A stretch of 64,000 nucleotides of DNA, from NCBI RefSeq assembly GCF_003254565.1, contig NZ_QJRI01000181.1:1-64000 (forward strand), written 5' to 3'. Both the position numbers and the translations under genes were made by a program. Each line of letters begins with the position of its first letter. The first letter of the stretch is position 1. The notes beneath the pieces were generated by a model. It was given only the letters and a program-made list of their open reading frames with translations. It had not been told where the DNA came from and did not search any database. This document shows, one piece after another, positions 45,225-54,352 of the stretch. The stretch is from Flavobacterium nitrogenifigens (lineage in GTDB: Bacteria > Bacteroidota > Bacteroidia > Flavobacteriales > Flavobacteriaceae).

Positions 45225-46007
45225 ATGGCCAATGTTGTTAACCTAATAAAAAACTTGATTATGAAAAACGAAGTTAAAATTCATGAAGTTGACCCTTCAC
45301 TGAATAGCAGAAGGAGCTTTCTTAAGCTCAGTGGATTAACATTAGTTACCACAGGTTTGGTTCTTGCTGGCTGCAGCGATAATGACGATAACAACAATAT
45401 GGAGGACACATCTTTGCCAGGAGTCAGAAATGGCATTTTTGACCTAGGCTCAGGTGACTTTGGTGTTCTCACTTACGCTTACGCTCTAGAGCAGCTAGAA
45501 GCGGACTTTTATACTAAGGTTGTAAATTCTACAAGCTTTAATACTGTATTTAATGACACTGAGCGTCAAGTTTTGACCGACTTATATCATCATGAAGTAG
45601 TTCACAGAGATTTTTTCAAAGCAGCTTTGACTGGCGCACTTCCAGATCCTAGTTCTCAATTGCTTCCGACTTTGTCTTTTACATATGGCTCTTTAAATTT
45701 TAATAGTCGTAACGAAGTTTTAGCAACTGCAAAAGCACTTGAAGACACAGGTGTTGCCGCTTATAACGGAGCTGGAAAATTGATTAAAACTGCAGATTAT
45801 TTACTATTAGCAGGAAAAATTGTTTCTGTTGAAGCTAGACATGCATCTGCCATAAGAAGTTTGATCAATCCAAATTCTAAAGATTTTGCTGGAGACGATA
45901 TCGTAAATATGTCAACAGGTTTAGATGATGCAAAAGATCCATCTAAAATCCTCCCGATTGCTGCTGGTTTTATTACCACAAAATTTACAGCTAAATACTT
46001 GCCTTAA
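45225..46007 (+). CDS. Ferritin-like domain protein with twin-arginine/lipoprotein signal
   Basis: 260 residues; ATG 45225 gives an N-terminus (NVVNLIKNL) resembling its neighbour's (MNILKFIESF), though ATG 45261 is also possible. SRRSFLK twin arginine, hydrophobic stretch and lipobox-like LAGC predict Tat export and lipidation. The domain is of the Ferritin_2 type (PF13668), a four-helix bundle with candidate metal ligands in LEQLEADFY, HHEVVHRDF, ALEDTGVAAY and VEARHAS. Relatives include plant desiccation proteins; metal and function unproven. Partner of the gene 25 bp downstream. Confidence 0.88.
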   Translation: MANVVNLIKNLIMKNEVKIHEVDPSLNSRRSFLKLSGLTLVTTGLVLAGCSDNDDNNNMEDTSLPGVRNGIFDLGSGDFGVLTYAYALEQLEADFYTKVVNSTSFNTVFNDTERQVLTDLYHHEVVHRDFFKAALTGALPDPSSQLLPTLSFTYGSLNFNSRNEVLATAKALEDTGVAAYNGAGKLIKTADYLLLAGKIVSVEARHASAIRSLINPNSKDFAGDDIVNMSTGLDDAKDPSKILPIAAGFITTKFTAKYLP

Positions 46008-46032
46008 TCTTAACCAGTAAAACTTAGAAATT

Positions 46033-46845
46033 ATGAACATTTTAAAATTTATAGAATCCTTTACTGACGACAATTTAATGAACAGTACTGGTTCACGCAG
46101 AGACAGTTTTTCGCAGTTTGGAAATATTGGAAAAAATTTAGCTCTAGCAACAATTCCTTTCGGATTGTCGGCTCTTACCAATAAAGCTTTCGCTAAAGAC
46201 ATAACAGCAACTCCTGCAACTCCTATTGGAGCACTTCAGTTTGCTTTAACCTTAGAATATCTCGAAAATGAGTTTTATGCTATGGCATTAGATTCTGGAG
46301 TAATTCCAGCTTCTGAAAATGGCGGACGCGATTTAAAAGTCTTTCAACAGATTGCAGATCATGAATCTGATCATGTCAAATTTTTAATTGCTGGTTTAGG
46401 TGGTACCGCAAGTCCGAACTTCGTTCCTAAACCCACTTTCGATTTTACTGTGGGTGGGGCATTTGATCCTTTTCATGATTATCCAACATTCTTAGCCTTA
46501 GCACAAGCCTTTGAAGATACAGGAGTTAGAGCCTACAAAGGACAAGCTGCAAATTTGATAACAACTCCCGATTTATTGACTGCTGCATTGCAGATTCATT
46601 CTGTCGAAGCTCGTCATGCTTCTGAAGTTAGAAGATTGAGAGGTTTAAAAGGATGGATTTCTAATGCCGAAAGAGGCGCTGGCATGCCTGCCGCAACACA
46701 AGCAGTTTATGATGGCGAAGGCGTAACTATGCAAGCTGGGTTTAATACTGCCGCCGCTTTTGGAGCTGCAGCAGGCTCAGAAGCTTATGATGAGCCACTT
46801 ACAACTCAGCAGGTTGTTGATATTGCCAATATATTTATTGTATAA
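46033..46845 (+). CDS. Second ferritin-like domain protein
   Basis: 270 residues, paralogue of the preceding gene with the same ligand pattern: LEYLENEFY, DHESDHVKFL, AFEDTGVRAY and VEARHASEV. The N-terminus has SRRDSF followed by a hydrophobic stretch ending KAFA, a Tat-like signal without lipobox, so it may be soluble in the periplasm while its partner is membrane-tethered. Co-transcribed pair followed by a terminator. Confidence 0.88.
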   Translation: MNILKFIESFTDDNLMNSTGSRRDSFSQFGNIGKNLALATIPFGLSALTNKAFAKDITATPATPIGALQFALTLEYLENEFYAMALDSGVIPASENGGRDLKVFQQIADHESDHVKFLIAGLGGTASPNFVPKPTFDFTVGGAFDPFHDYPTFLALAQAFEDTGVRAYKGQAANLITTPDLLTAALQIHSVEARHASEVRRLRGLKGWISNAERGAGMPAATQAVYDGEGVTMQAGFNTAAAFGAAAGSEAYDEPLTTQQVVDIANIFIV

Positions 46846-46867
46846 TTACTTTTTTCTCTAAATATTT

Positions 46868-46905
46868 AACCGTCTTGACATTATTGTGAAGACGGTTTTT
46901 TTATT
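46868..46905 (+). terminator. Terminator of the ferritin-like pair
   Basis: Stem AACCGTCTT/AAGACGGTT with T-run. Confidence 0.9.
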
Positions 46906-46965
46906 CATTAATTAATTAAAAAACTGAGTACCTGATTTTCAGCAGATAAAATATTCTTTCAGGTA

Positions 46966-46996
46966 TTTGGTTTTAAAATAATTAATTGTACTTTTG
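46966..46996 (+). promoter_or_regulatory. Promoter of rplM-rpsI
   Basis: TTTG (46966-46969), 19 bp, TACTTTTG (46989-46996): full consensus. Transcript start expected near 47002, next to a 7-bp inverted repeat (CATCCCC/GGGGATG, 46997-47016). Confidence 0.82.
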
Positions 46997-47039
46997 CATC
47001 CCCTTTATTGGGGATGGAATGTTTAATTAAAATAATATT

Positions 47040-47495
47040 ATGGACGCATTAAGCTACAAAACAGTTTCAGCAAGTAAAGCCACTGTAACTAAAGAGTGGA
47101 TTGTTGTTGACGCTGAAGGTCATAACTTAGGACGTCTTGCTTCTAAAGTTGCAATGATTTTAAGAGGTAAGTACAAGCCAAGTTACACACCGCACGTTGA
47201 CTGTGGAGATAACGTAATTGTTATCAACTCAGAAAAAATTAACCTTACAGGTACAAAAATGAATGACAAAATTTACATGCGTCATACAGGTTACCCAGGA
47301 GGACAAAGAACTTTAACTGCTAAAGTATTGCAAGCTAAAAATCCAGCTGCATTAGTAGAAAAAGCTGTAAAAGGTATGTTACCTAAAAACAAATTAGGTG
47401 CTGAACTTTTTAGAAATCTAAATGTTGTTGTAGGAGCTGAGCACAAACACGGAGCTCAAAAACCTAGAACTGTTAACCTAAATGATCTTAAGTAA
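47040..47495 (+). CDS. rplM: 50S ribosomal protein L13
   Basis: 151 residues with the L13 signature (WIVVDAEGHNLGRLASKVAMILRGK; MRHTGYPGGQRT; KGMLPKNKLG). Stop TAA shares its last A with the rpsI start codon, so the two are translationally coupled. Strong promoter upstream. Confidence 0.98.
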   Translation: MDALSYKTVSASKATVTKEWIVVDAEGHNLGRLASKVAMILRGKYKPSYTPHVDCGDNVIVINSEKINLTGTKMNDKIYMRHTGYPGGQRTLTAKVLQAKNPAALVEKAVKGMLPKNKLGAELFRNLNVVVGAEHKHGAQKPRTVNLNDLK

Positions 47496-47881
47496 TGGGA
47501 GTTATTCACAAAATCGGTAGAAGAAAAACCGCTGTTGCACGTGTATACGTTTCTGAAGGAACTGGAAACATCACTGTAAACAAAAAAGAATTCGCAACTT
47601 ACTTTCCAACTGCAACTTTACAATACAAAGTTTTACAACCGCTTTCTATGACAGAAAACGCTAGTAACTTTGACGTAAAAGTAAACGTTTACGGAGGTGG
47701 TACAACTGGTCAAGCAGAAGCTGTAAGAATGGCATTAGCACGCGTAATGTGTGAAGTTAACGCTGAAAACAGAGCTATCCTTAAACCAGAAGGTTTATTA
47801 ACAAGAGACCCAAGAATGGTTGAACGTAAGAAATTCGGTCAGAAGAAAGCTCGTAAGAGATTCCAATTCTCTAAACGTTAA
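47495..47881 (+). CDS. rpsI: 30S ribosomal protein S9
   Basis: 128 residues, full length, with IGRRKTAVARVYV at the start and the basic tail RKKFGQKKARKRFQFSKR that reaches the ribosomal P site. It overlaps rplM by one base. Confidence 0.98.
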   Translation: MGVIHKIGRRKTAVARVYVSEGTGNITVNKKEFATYFPTATLQYKVLQPLSMTENASNFDVKVNVYGGGTTGQAEAVRMALARVMCEVNAENRAILKPEGLLTRDPRMVERKKFGQKKARKRFQFSKR

Positions 47882-47927
47882 TATTACCTGTCTTGTTCAG
47901 ATGGGACAAGACATTATCAATTATTTA

Positions 47928-47955
47928 TTGAAATTAAAAAACACAGTTATTGTTG
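47928..47955 (+). promoter_or_regulatory. Probable promoter of rpsB-tsf
   Basis: TTG (47928-47930), 17 bp, TATTGTTG (47948-47955), one mismatch to TAnnTTTG. It would start transcription near 47962. Confidence 0.5.
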
Positions 47956-47981
47956 CTCTCCTATCGAGGTAGGATATAGTT

Positions 47982-48030
47982 TAGCATCTAAATGTATAAA
48001 GCCAGAGAAATCGCCATTTATACATTGCTA
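47982..48030 (+). promoter_or_regulatory. Structured leader of rpsB (candidate S2 autoregulatory RNA)
   Basis: A 10-bp helix AATGTATAAA (47991-48000) with TTTATACATT (48017-48026), extended across a 5-nt bulge by TAGC/GCTA (47982-47985, 48027-48030), with loop GCCAGAGAAATCGCCA. 28 bp before the rpsB start. S2 leaders that bind the protein are known in other bacteria; the match here is inference. Confidence 0.6.
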
Positions 48031-48057
48031 ATCAACAGAACGTAAACTAGTACAAAA

Positions 48058-48825
48058 ATGGCAAACAAAATAGAAGTAAAAGAATTACTAGAAGCAGGTG
48101 TTCACTTCGGACACATGACTAGAAAATGGGATCCAAATATGGCTCCTTACATTTATATGGAGCGTAATGGTATTCACATTATCAATCTATATAAAACTGC
48201 AGCTAAAATTGAAGAAGCTAACGAAGCTTTGAAAAAAATCGCTGCATCAGGTAGAAAAATCTTATTCGTAGCTACCAAAAAACAAGCAAAAGACATCGTT
48301 GCTGATAAAGCAAAAGCTGCAAACATGCCTTACATCACTGAAAGATGGCCAGGCGGAATGTTGACTAACTTTGTAACTATCAGAAAGGCAGTTAAAAAAA
48401 TGTCTTCTATCGATAAAATGAAGAAAGATGGTACTTTCAACACTTTATCTAAAAAAGAGCGTTTACAAGTTGATCGTCTACGTGCTAAATTAGAGAAAAA
48501 CTTAGGTTCAATTGCTGATATGTCTAGACTACCTGCAGCATTGTTCGTAGTAGATATCAAAGCTGAACACATCGCAATAAAAGAAGCTCAAAAATTAAAC
48601 ATTCCAGTTTTCGCAATGGTTGATACGAATTCTGACCCAAGAGAGGTTGATTACGTGATTCCTGCAAATGATGACGCTTCTAAATCAATTGACAAAATTT
48701 TATCTTTAGTAACTACTGCAGTAATCGAAGGTCTTTCTGACAGAGGTGCTGAGAAAGAAGTTGAAGCTGCTGAAGAAGCTCCTGCTGTTGAAGCTGAAGC
48801 TCCTGCAACTGAAACTGAAGAATAA
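48058..48825 (+). CDS. rpsB: 30S ribosomal protein S2
   Basis: 255 residues: VKELLEAGVHFGHMTRKWDPNM, WPGGMLTNF and IPVFAMVDTNSDP are S2 hallmarks. Ends in an Ala/Glu-rich tail (VEAAEEAPAVEAEAPATETEE). Followed by tsf after a 143-bp spacer that contains an inverted repeat. Confidence 0.98.
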   Translation: MANKIEVKELLEAGVHFGHMTRKWDPNMAPYIYMERNGIHIINLYKTAAKIEEANEALKKIAASGRKILFVATKKQAKDIVADKAKAANMPYITERWPGGMLTNFVTIRKAVKKMSSIDKMKKDGTFNTLSKKERLQVDRLRAKLEKNLGSIADMSRLPAALFVVDIKAEHIAIKEAQKLNIPVFAMVDTNSDPREVDYVIPANDDASKSIDKILSLVTTAVIEGLSDRGAEKEVEAAEEAPAVEAEAPATETEE

Positions 48826-48835
48826 ATCAAAATTT

Positions 48836-48933
48836 AAATTCCAAATTTTAAATTCCAAAATCCAAGACAAAATTAAAAACGTTATGTTGATAATTTATTA
48901 AAATTGGAGTTTGGGATTTAAAAGCTGGAATTT
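48836..48933. repeat. Inverted repeat of iterated AAATTCCAAA words (rpsB-tsf spacer)
   Basis: Arms 48836-48865 and 48904-48933 match at about 23 of 30 positions. The arms are built from AAATTCCAAA words, as in the spacer at 62958-63118. Confidence 0.7.
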
Positions 48934-48968
48934 TTTACTTTTAAAAACATATTAAAACTTAAAATATT

Positions 48969-49931
48969 ATGGCAACAATTACTGCTGCAGACGTAAATAA
49001 ATTAAGACAATCTACAGGTGCCGGAATGATGGACTGTAAAAAAGCTTTAGTTGAAGCTGAAGGAGATTTTGATAAAGCTATCCAAATCCTTAGAGAAAAA
49101 GGACAAAAAGTTGCTGCTAACCGTTCTGACCGTGAGTCTGCTGAAGGAGCTGCTGTTTCTTTTATCAATGCTGACAACACTAAAGGAGCTATCATCACTT
49201 TAAACTGCGAAACTGACTTCGTAGGTAAAAATGAAGCTTTCGTTGCTTTAGCTAAAGATTTAGTAGAAAGAGCTATCAACTTCTCTTCTAAAGAAGAATT
49301 ATTAGCTTCTGATTTCAACGGAATTACAGTTGCTGAGAAATTAATCGAGCAAACTGGAGTTATCGGTGAGAAAATCGAAATCGGTGGTTTCGAAATTTTA
49401 GAAGGTGCTTACGTTGGATCTTATGTTCACGTTAATAAAATTGCTGCTTTAACTGCAATTTCTGCTCCAGTTGCTAACGCTGAAGCTTTAACAAAAGACA
49501 TCTCTATGCAAGTTGCTTCTATGGGAGCTGATACTTTATCTTACAAAGATTTTGATCCTGCTTTCGTTGAATCTGAACTTGCTGCTCGTATCGCTGTAAT
49601 CGAAAAAGACAATGAAGAAGCAAAACGTTTAGGAAAAACTTTGAAAAATGTTCCTAAATACATCTCTTTCTCTCAATTAACTCCTGAAGTTATCAAACAA
49701 GCTGAAGAAGATGCTAAAGCTGAATTAAAAGCTGAAGGTAAACCAGAGCAAATTTGGGATAAAATTCTTCCAGGAAAAGTTCAACGTTTCATTTCTGACA
49801 ACACTACTTTAGATCAAGAGAAAGCTCTTTTAGATCAAAACTTCATCAAAGATGACAGTAAAAAAGTTGGTGATTACGTAAAAGGATTCAATGTTGAAAT
49901 TACAGGTTTCAAAAGAGTTACTTTAGGTTAA
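48969..49931 (+). CDS. tsf: Translation elongation factor Ts
   Basis: 320 residues. UBA-like N-terminus (ADVNKLRQSTGAGMMDCKKAL) and the nucleotide-exchange motif ITLNCETDFVGKNEAF near 75. It recharges EF-Tu with GTP. Full length for Bacteroidota. Shares the operon with rpsB; ends at a strong terminator. Confidence 0.98.
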   Translation: MATITAADVNKLRQSTGAGMMDCKKALVEAEGDFDKAIQILREKGQKVAANRSDRESAEGAAVSFINADNTKGAIITLNCETDFVGKNEAFVALAKDLVERAINFSSKEELLASDFNGITVAEKLIEQTGVIGEKIEIGGFEILEGAYVGSYVHVNKIAALTAISAPVANAEALTKDISMQVASMGADTLSYKDFDPAFVESELAARIAVIEKDNEEAKRLGKTLKNVPKYISFSQLTPEVIKQAEEDAKAELKAEGKPEQIWDKILPGKVQRFISDNTTLDQEKALLDQNFIKDDSKKVGDYVKGFNVEITGFKRVTLG

Positions 49932-49950
49932 TATATTATTTTCAATATTA

Positions 49951-49985
49951 AAAAGCCCGAATATTTATTTATTCGGGCTTTTTTA
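49951..49985. terminator. Terminator between tsf and dcp
   Basis: 12-bp stem AAAAGCCCGAAT (49951-49962) with complement (49971-49982), T-run on the plus side and A-run before the stem, so it works both ways. Confidence 0.93.
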
Positions 49986-49988
49986 TTT

Positions 49989-52052
49989 TTAGCTTTCAAC
50001 TGGAAAATTTCTCGCTCTCATCAATGCATCAGATTGTGGTGCATGGCCTCTAAAATTCTCATACATCTCTTCATTATCAATCGTATTTCCAACGCTTAAA
50101 ACGGTTTCATAAAGACGTTCTGAAACATTCTTATCAAACGGTCCATCTGCTTCCAGAAACGCTTCATAAGCATCTGCATTGATTACATCTGCCCATAAAT
50201 AACTGTAGTAACCAGCCGCATATCCGTCACTTGAGAATATATGCGCAAATTGCGGAATTCTATGTCGCATCACAATTTCTGACGGCATATTAATTTCATT
50301 TAAAACTTGCGCTTCAAATGCCTGCGGATCGATTGTTTCGGTTGTTAAATGCAGTTTCATATCAACAAATGAGCTTGAAATCGTTTCTACTGTTGCAAAA
50401 CCCTCATTAAAATTAGCTGCTTTTCCTATTCTTTCTACTAATGATTGTGATAAAGGCTCGTTAGTTTTATAATGAAGCGCAAACTTATTTAAAACCTCTG
50501 GCGTTGCCAGCCAATGTTCCAGCAACTGAGACGGAAACTCAACATAATCTCTCGCAACTGAAGTTCCAGAAAGACTTGGATAAGTAACATTAGAACATAA
50601 TCCGTGAAGTGCATGACCAAATTCATGAAATAAAGTCGTTGCATCATCCCACGAAATCAAAACAGGCTCGCCTCTATTTCCTTTTATGAAATTGCAATTG
50701 TTTGACACAATAGGAAGTACATTGCCTTTTATTTTCTGCTGATCTCTATGCGAATTCATCCATGCCCCTGAACGTTTTCCTGTACGAGCGTAAGGATCAA
50801 AATACCAAAGTCCTATTGCTTCTCCTGTATTTTTATTGTTCACTTCCCAAACACGAACATCGGGATGATAAACAGGAACATCAAATAATTGCTTAAAACC
50901 TAAATTAAACAACTCGCCTGCCGTCCAGAACATTCCTTCACGTAAATTTTCCAGCTGCAAATATTGCTTAATTTCATTCTGATCTAAATCGTATAGTGCT
51001 TTACGCACTTTTTCTGCATAATAGCGGTAATCCCAAGGGTGAATTCTAAAATTTCCTCCTTCTTTATTTACCATTTCCTGCATAGCAGAAACATCGTTTT
51101 TTACTTTTTCTACAGCAGGTTTCCATACAGAATGCATCAAATCTAGCGTTTTCTGTGGATCCTTAGCCATCTTGTTAGATAAACTCCATTCAGCAAAGTT
51201 TTTAAAGCCTAAAATCTTCGCTTTTTCAGCTCTTAATTTTAAAATAGACACAAGTGTTTCATTTGTATCATTTTCATTCTTATTATCGCCTCGTTTTACG
51301 AATATATCAAAAGCCTCTTGTCTTAGACTTCTCTTGTTTGAAAAAGTCAGAAAAGGTTCAATTGAAGATCTTGTATTTCCAATACATCCCAAAACATTTA
51401 GATTCCTTTCGTTAGCTTCGGCAATGGCCGCATTTTTAAATTCTTCAGGCAAGCCATCAAAATCCGCTTCTGTTTTTAGTTCTATATACTGATCGTTTTC
51501 TTCTGCTAACAATTTTTGGCTAAATGATGTAAAAAGCGTTGCTAATTCTTGATTAATCTTAGCCACTTTCTCTTTATCTTGTACTTTTAACTCTGCTCCT
51601 TCTCTAACAAAATCGGTATAATAAAGCCATAGCAAACGTTGCTGCTCTTTCGTTAAATTATTCTTTTCATCCGATTTGTACAAGGCTTCAATTCTAGAGA
51701 ACAGTTTTTCATTTTGATACAATTTATCATTAATCTCTGCCAATTTTGGAGACATTTCAGTGTCAACTGCATTAAATTCTGCAGTACTTAGATTAGATCT
51801 GTAAATACCGTAAATTGCATGAATTCGATCCAATTTTTCACCAGAAAGCTCTAAAGCTTCAATTGTATTCTTAAATGTCGGTTTTTCTGGATTATTTGCA
51901 ATTGAATCAATTTCTTCTAATTTTTCCTGAATAGCAAATTTTATTGCAGGCTTAAAATCTGAAACTTTATATACTGTAAAATCTGGAACTCCTCCATAAG
52001 GCCCAGACCAATCTCTTAATAATGAATTTTCTATCTCTATTGGTGTTTTCAT
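49989..52052 (-). CDS. dcp: M3-family zinc metallopeptidase (peptidyl-dipeptidase Dcp-like)
   Basis: 687 residues from ATG 52052 (MKTPIEIENSLL); a longer frame from 52124 adds 24 residues that do not resemble the family. Zinc site FHEFGHALHG (HExxH near 474) and the C-terminal Glu region NEGFATVE. Cuts dipeptides or short oligopeptides; no signal peptide, so probably cytosolic. Dcp and oligopeptidase A share these motifs; length and C-terminal block (HIFSSDGYAAGYYSYLWAD) fit Dcp. Confidence 0.92.
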   Translation of the reverse strand: MKTPIEIENSLLRDWSGPYGGVPDFTVYKVSDFKPAIKFAIQEKLEEIDSIANNPEKPTFKNTIEALELSGEKLDRIHAIYGIYRSNLSTAEFNAVDTEMSPKLAEINDKLYQNEKLFSRIEALYKSDEKNNLTKEQQRLLWLYYTDFVREGAELKVQDKEKVAKINQELATLFTSFSQKLLAEENDQYIELKTEADFDGLPEEFKNAAIAEANERNLNVLGCIGNTRSSIEPFLTFSNKRSLRQEAFDIFVKRGDNKNENDTNETLVSILKLRAEKAKILGFKNFAEWSLSNKMAKDPQKTLDLMHSVWKPAVEKVKNDVSAMQEMVNKEGGNFRIHPWDYRYYAEKVRKALYDLDQNEIKQYLQLENLREGMFWTAGELFNLGFKQLFDVPVYHPDVRVWEVNNKNTGEAIGLWYFDPYARTGKRSGAWMNSHRDQQKIKGNVLPIVSNNCNFIKGNRGEPVLISWDDATTLFHEFGHALHGLCSNVTYPSLSGTSVARDYVEFPSQLLEHWLATPEVLNKFALHYKTNEPLSQSLVERIGKAANFNEGFATVETISSSFVDMKLHLTTETIDPQAFEAQVLNEINMPSEIVMRHRIPQFAHIFSSDGYAAGYYSYLWADVINADAYEAFLEADGPFDKNVSERLYETVLSVGNTIDNEEMYENFRGHAPQSDALMRARNFPVES

Positions 52053-52269
52053 AACAAATGCATTAATTAGTTCTGCACAAAATCTGACTAGCAAAAAATG
52101 CAACAGAATCTCAAAATTAACCAATCAAAAGCAAACTTCATATTCTAAAGGATTATAAAAATTAATCCAATATAAAATTAATTTCATGTCATTTTATCCA
52201 ATGGATTAAACAAAATAATATTTCACACTGCTGTTTTAATAAAGCATTTCATTCCGTAGGAATGTCTGA

Positions 52270-52301
52270 TTGGTAGAATTAAAAGAAATAGTTTATTTTT
52301 G
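52270..52301 (+). promoter_or_regulatory. Promoter of yhhQ
   Basis: TTG (52270-52272), 21 bp, TATTTTTG (52294-52301). Leader of about 15 nt, too short to hold a preQ1 riboswitch. The remaining 52053-52269 stretch shows no gene. Confidence 0.65.
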
Positions 52302-52323
52302 AAATATCAATATCAAAAATCAA

Positions 52324-52986
52324 ATGTTTAGAACCAGAAAAGAAATTGTTTTTGTAATTTTAGCAGGAATATTTATTACCAATGCCGTTGTAGCTGAGTT
52401 AATTGGAGGAAAGCTAATTCAAATTGGCCCTTTTGTAATGAGTATAGGAATTTTGCCTTGGCCAATTGTATTTCTTACAACCGATTTGATTAATGAATAC
52501 TTTGGAGAAAAAGGGGTAAAAAAACTTTCTTTCATTACAGCATGTTTGATTGCTTATGCTTTTTTAATTCTTTTTATGGCCATTACAATTCCTGCCGCAA
52601 AAGGAATCAGTCCTGTAAACGATGATCAATTTCAGGCAGTATTTGGGCAGAGCATGTGGATTATTGTGGGGAGCTTAATAGCTTTTATGGCTTCTCAACT
52701 TATAGATGTTTGGATATTTTGGTTTTTCAAAAATAGAACTGGCGAAAAGAAAATATGGTTAAGAGCAACCGGTTCTACTGTAATTTCGCAATTATTTGAT
52801 TCATTTATAGTTTTAGGAATTGCTTTTTGGCTTCCTGGAAAAATTGATTTTGACACCTTTATATCTTCAGGATTAATAGGATACACTTTTAAATTAGCAA
52901 TAGCTATTTTATTGACTCCTGCAATTTATTTAGGGCATCATCTAATTAAAAAATATTTAGACGAAGATCCTGCACATAAAGGATGA
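52324..52986 (+). CDS. yhhQ: Queuosine precursor transporter YhhQ (VUT family)
   Basis: 220 residues, about six membrane helices with the family motif FLTTDLINEYFGEKGVKK near residue 50. Imports queuine precursors such as preQ0/preQ1 (family knowledge). Complements queG at 5531 in this window. Followed 23 bp later by a lipoprotein gene, possibly co-transcribed. Confidence 0.93.
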   Translation: MFRTRKEIVFVILAGIFITNAVVAELIGGKLIQIGPFVMSIGILPWPIVFLTTDLINEYFGEKGVKKLSFITACLIAYAFLILFMAITIPAAKGISPVNDDQFQAVFGQSMWIIVGSLIAFMASQLIDVWIFWFFKNRTGEKKIWLRATGSTVISQLFDSFIVLGIAFWLPGKIDFDTFISSGLIGYTFKLAIAILLTPAIYLGHHLIKKYLDEDPAHKG

Positions 52987-53009
52987 AAAATAAAAAACAT
53001 ATTTAGGTC

Positions 53010-53687
53010 ATGAAAAAAATTTACTTGCTTATTTTATTCTCTGTTACCTATTTCTTTTTCAGCTGTGGCAATGACGAAAAAAAACAGCCTAAAGAAGCCA
53101 TTCAACCTGTTAACAAGTTAACACCAGCTCCTGTCAAAAAAGGTGTAAAAATTTCATCAAAAAGCATTAAAACCTCTGAAGAATTTGGAGTAGAAAAAAC
53201 CGCTGCAAATCAAAAAGTTTTCGCTGTAAAAAATGCCATTGCGATAACTCCAACTCCTGATCTTGAAAACAAAACTCAAAATGCAAATATTGATATTAAA
53301 AAAGAAGCAAATGACAAATTGCTAAACTTTATTAATATCCGAAAGATCCTTGATAATTGTAAAATGGGTCAAACAATGACACAAAAAGAGCTGACGCAAA
53401 ACTTCGAAATTCCTGAAGAAGCCGTTAAACTAGTTAAAAGCGTTACTAAAACGGCCGAAAATGAGTTGTCCGTTAAATGGAAGTCAACTTGGCTTGTCGA
53501 AAAAGTATCAGATGCTGAACTTGAAGATGGCAAAATGAAAGTAAAATTCAAAGCAAATAAAATGTACATGTCGGGCAATGCTATCGGCATTAAATACAAC
53601 AGGAAAATCTACACTAATTTAATTATAATTGGACGCTCAGCTTATATTCCAACTGTAAAAGGATATAGCTGGCAGATTGGAAGATAA
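53010..53687 (+). CDS. Lipoprotein of unknown function
   Basis: 225 residues with lipobox FFFSC (Cys about 19), a Lys/Pro/Thr-rich linker to about 95, then a compact domain (about 100-225) containing CKMGQTMTQKELTQNF and a C-terminal stretch of alternating hydrophobic residues. I do not recognise the family. Between yhhQ and tag, same strand. Confidence 0.78.
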   Translation: MKKIYLLILFSVTYFFFSCGNDEKKQPKEAIQPVNKLTPAPVKKGVKISSKSIKTSEEFGVEKTAANQKVFAVKNAIAITPTPDLENKTQNANIDIKKEANDKLLNFINIRKILDNCKMGQTMTQKELTQNFEIPEEAVKLVKSVTKTAENELSVKWKSTWLVEKVSDAELEDGKMKVKFKANKMYMSGNAIGIKYNRKIYTNLIIIGRSAYIPTVKGYSWQIGR

Positions 53688-53702
53688 AATTAGAATTAAA
53701 AA

Positions 53703-54263
53703 ATGGAACCAATAAGATGTGGCTGGTGTTCTGCCAGCGATTTGTATAAAAAATATCATGACGAAGAATGGGGAACTCCTGTTTATGACGACCCAACTAT
53801 TTTTGAGTTTTTAATTCTAGAAACTTTTCAGGCTGGACTAAGCTGGATTACTATTTTAAATAAAAGGGAAAACTTCAAAACTGCTTTTGACAATTTTGAT
53901 TATAAAAAAATTGCTAATTATTCTGAAGATAAAATCGAAGAATTAATGCAGAATACAGGAATCATTCGTAATCAACTCAAAATTAAATCTGCCGTTACAA
54001 ACGCTCAGGCTTTTATGAAAGTTCAAGATGAATTTGGAACTTTCTCTAATTATATCTGGAAATTTACTGACGGCAAACCAATTGACAATAATCCGAAAAC
54101 TTTGAAAGATGTCCCGGCAACTACTCCAATTTCTGATGCGATCAGCAAAGATTTAAAAAAACGCGGATTCAAATTTGTTGGTTCAACCGTTATTTACGCT
54201 CACATGCAAGCGACCGGAATGGTCAATGATCATGTAGAAGATTGCTTTACTAGAGCTAAATAG
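53703..54263 (+). CDS. tag: DNA-3-methyladenine glycosylase I
   Basis: 186 residues. Tag signature: RCGWC at the N-terminus (zinc Cys), YHDEEWGTPVYDD (zinc His and adenine pocket), FEFLILETFQAGLSWITILNKR and C-terminal MVNDHVEDCF, completing the zinc site. Removes 3-methyladenine from alkylated DNA. Ends next to a 28-bp inverted repeat. Confidence 0.97.
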   Translation: MEPIRCGWCSASDLYKKYHDEEWGTPVYDDPTIFEFLILETFQAGLSWITILNKRENFKTAFDNFDYKKIANYSEDKIEELMQNTGIIRNQLKIKSAVTNAQAFMKVQDEFGTFSNYIWKFTDGKPIDNNPKTLKDVPATTPISDAISKDLKKRGFKFVGSTVIYAHMQATGMVNDHVEDCFTRAK

Positions 54264-54339
54264 TTTTCAGTCTCAGTCTCAGTTTTCAGGGACTTTTCTT
54301 AGTTTTAAAAACTGAAAACTGAGACTGAGACTGAAAACT
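54262..54339. repeat. Perfect 28-bp inverted repeat between tag and the thi promoter
   Basis: Arms 54262-54289 and 54312-54339 are perfect complements, 22 bp apart, built from iterated TCTCAG/TTTTCAG words. It can act as tag terminator; the right arm ends 13 bp before the thi -7 box, covering its -33 region. Confidence 0.95.
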
Positions 54340-54352
54340 TAAAAAAAATACA

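Noticed and set aside
47889..47913. Hairpin TGTCTTGT/ACAAGACA after rpsI as a terminator
   Set aside because: It has an 8-bp stem but no T-run on the plus strand, so I could not support termination.
52302..52323. preQ1 riboswitch before yhhQ
   Set aside because: The predicted leader is only about 15 nt and contains no preQ1 pattern.
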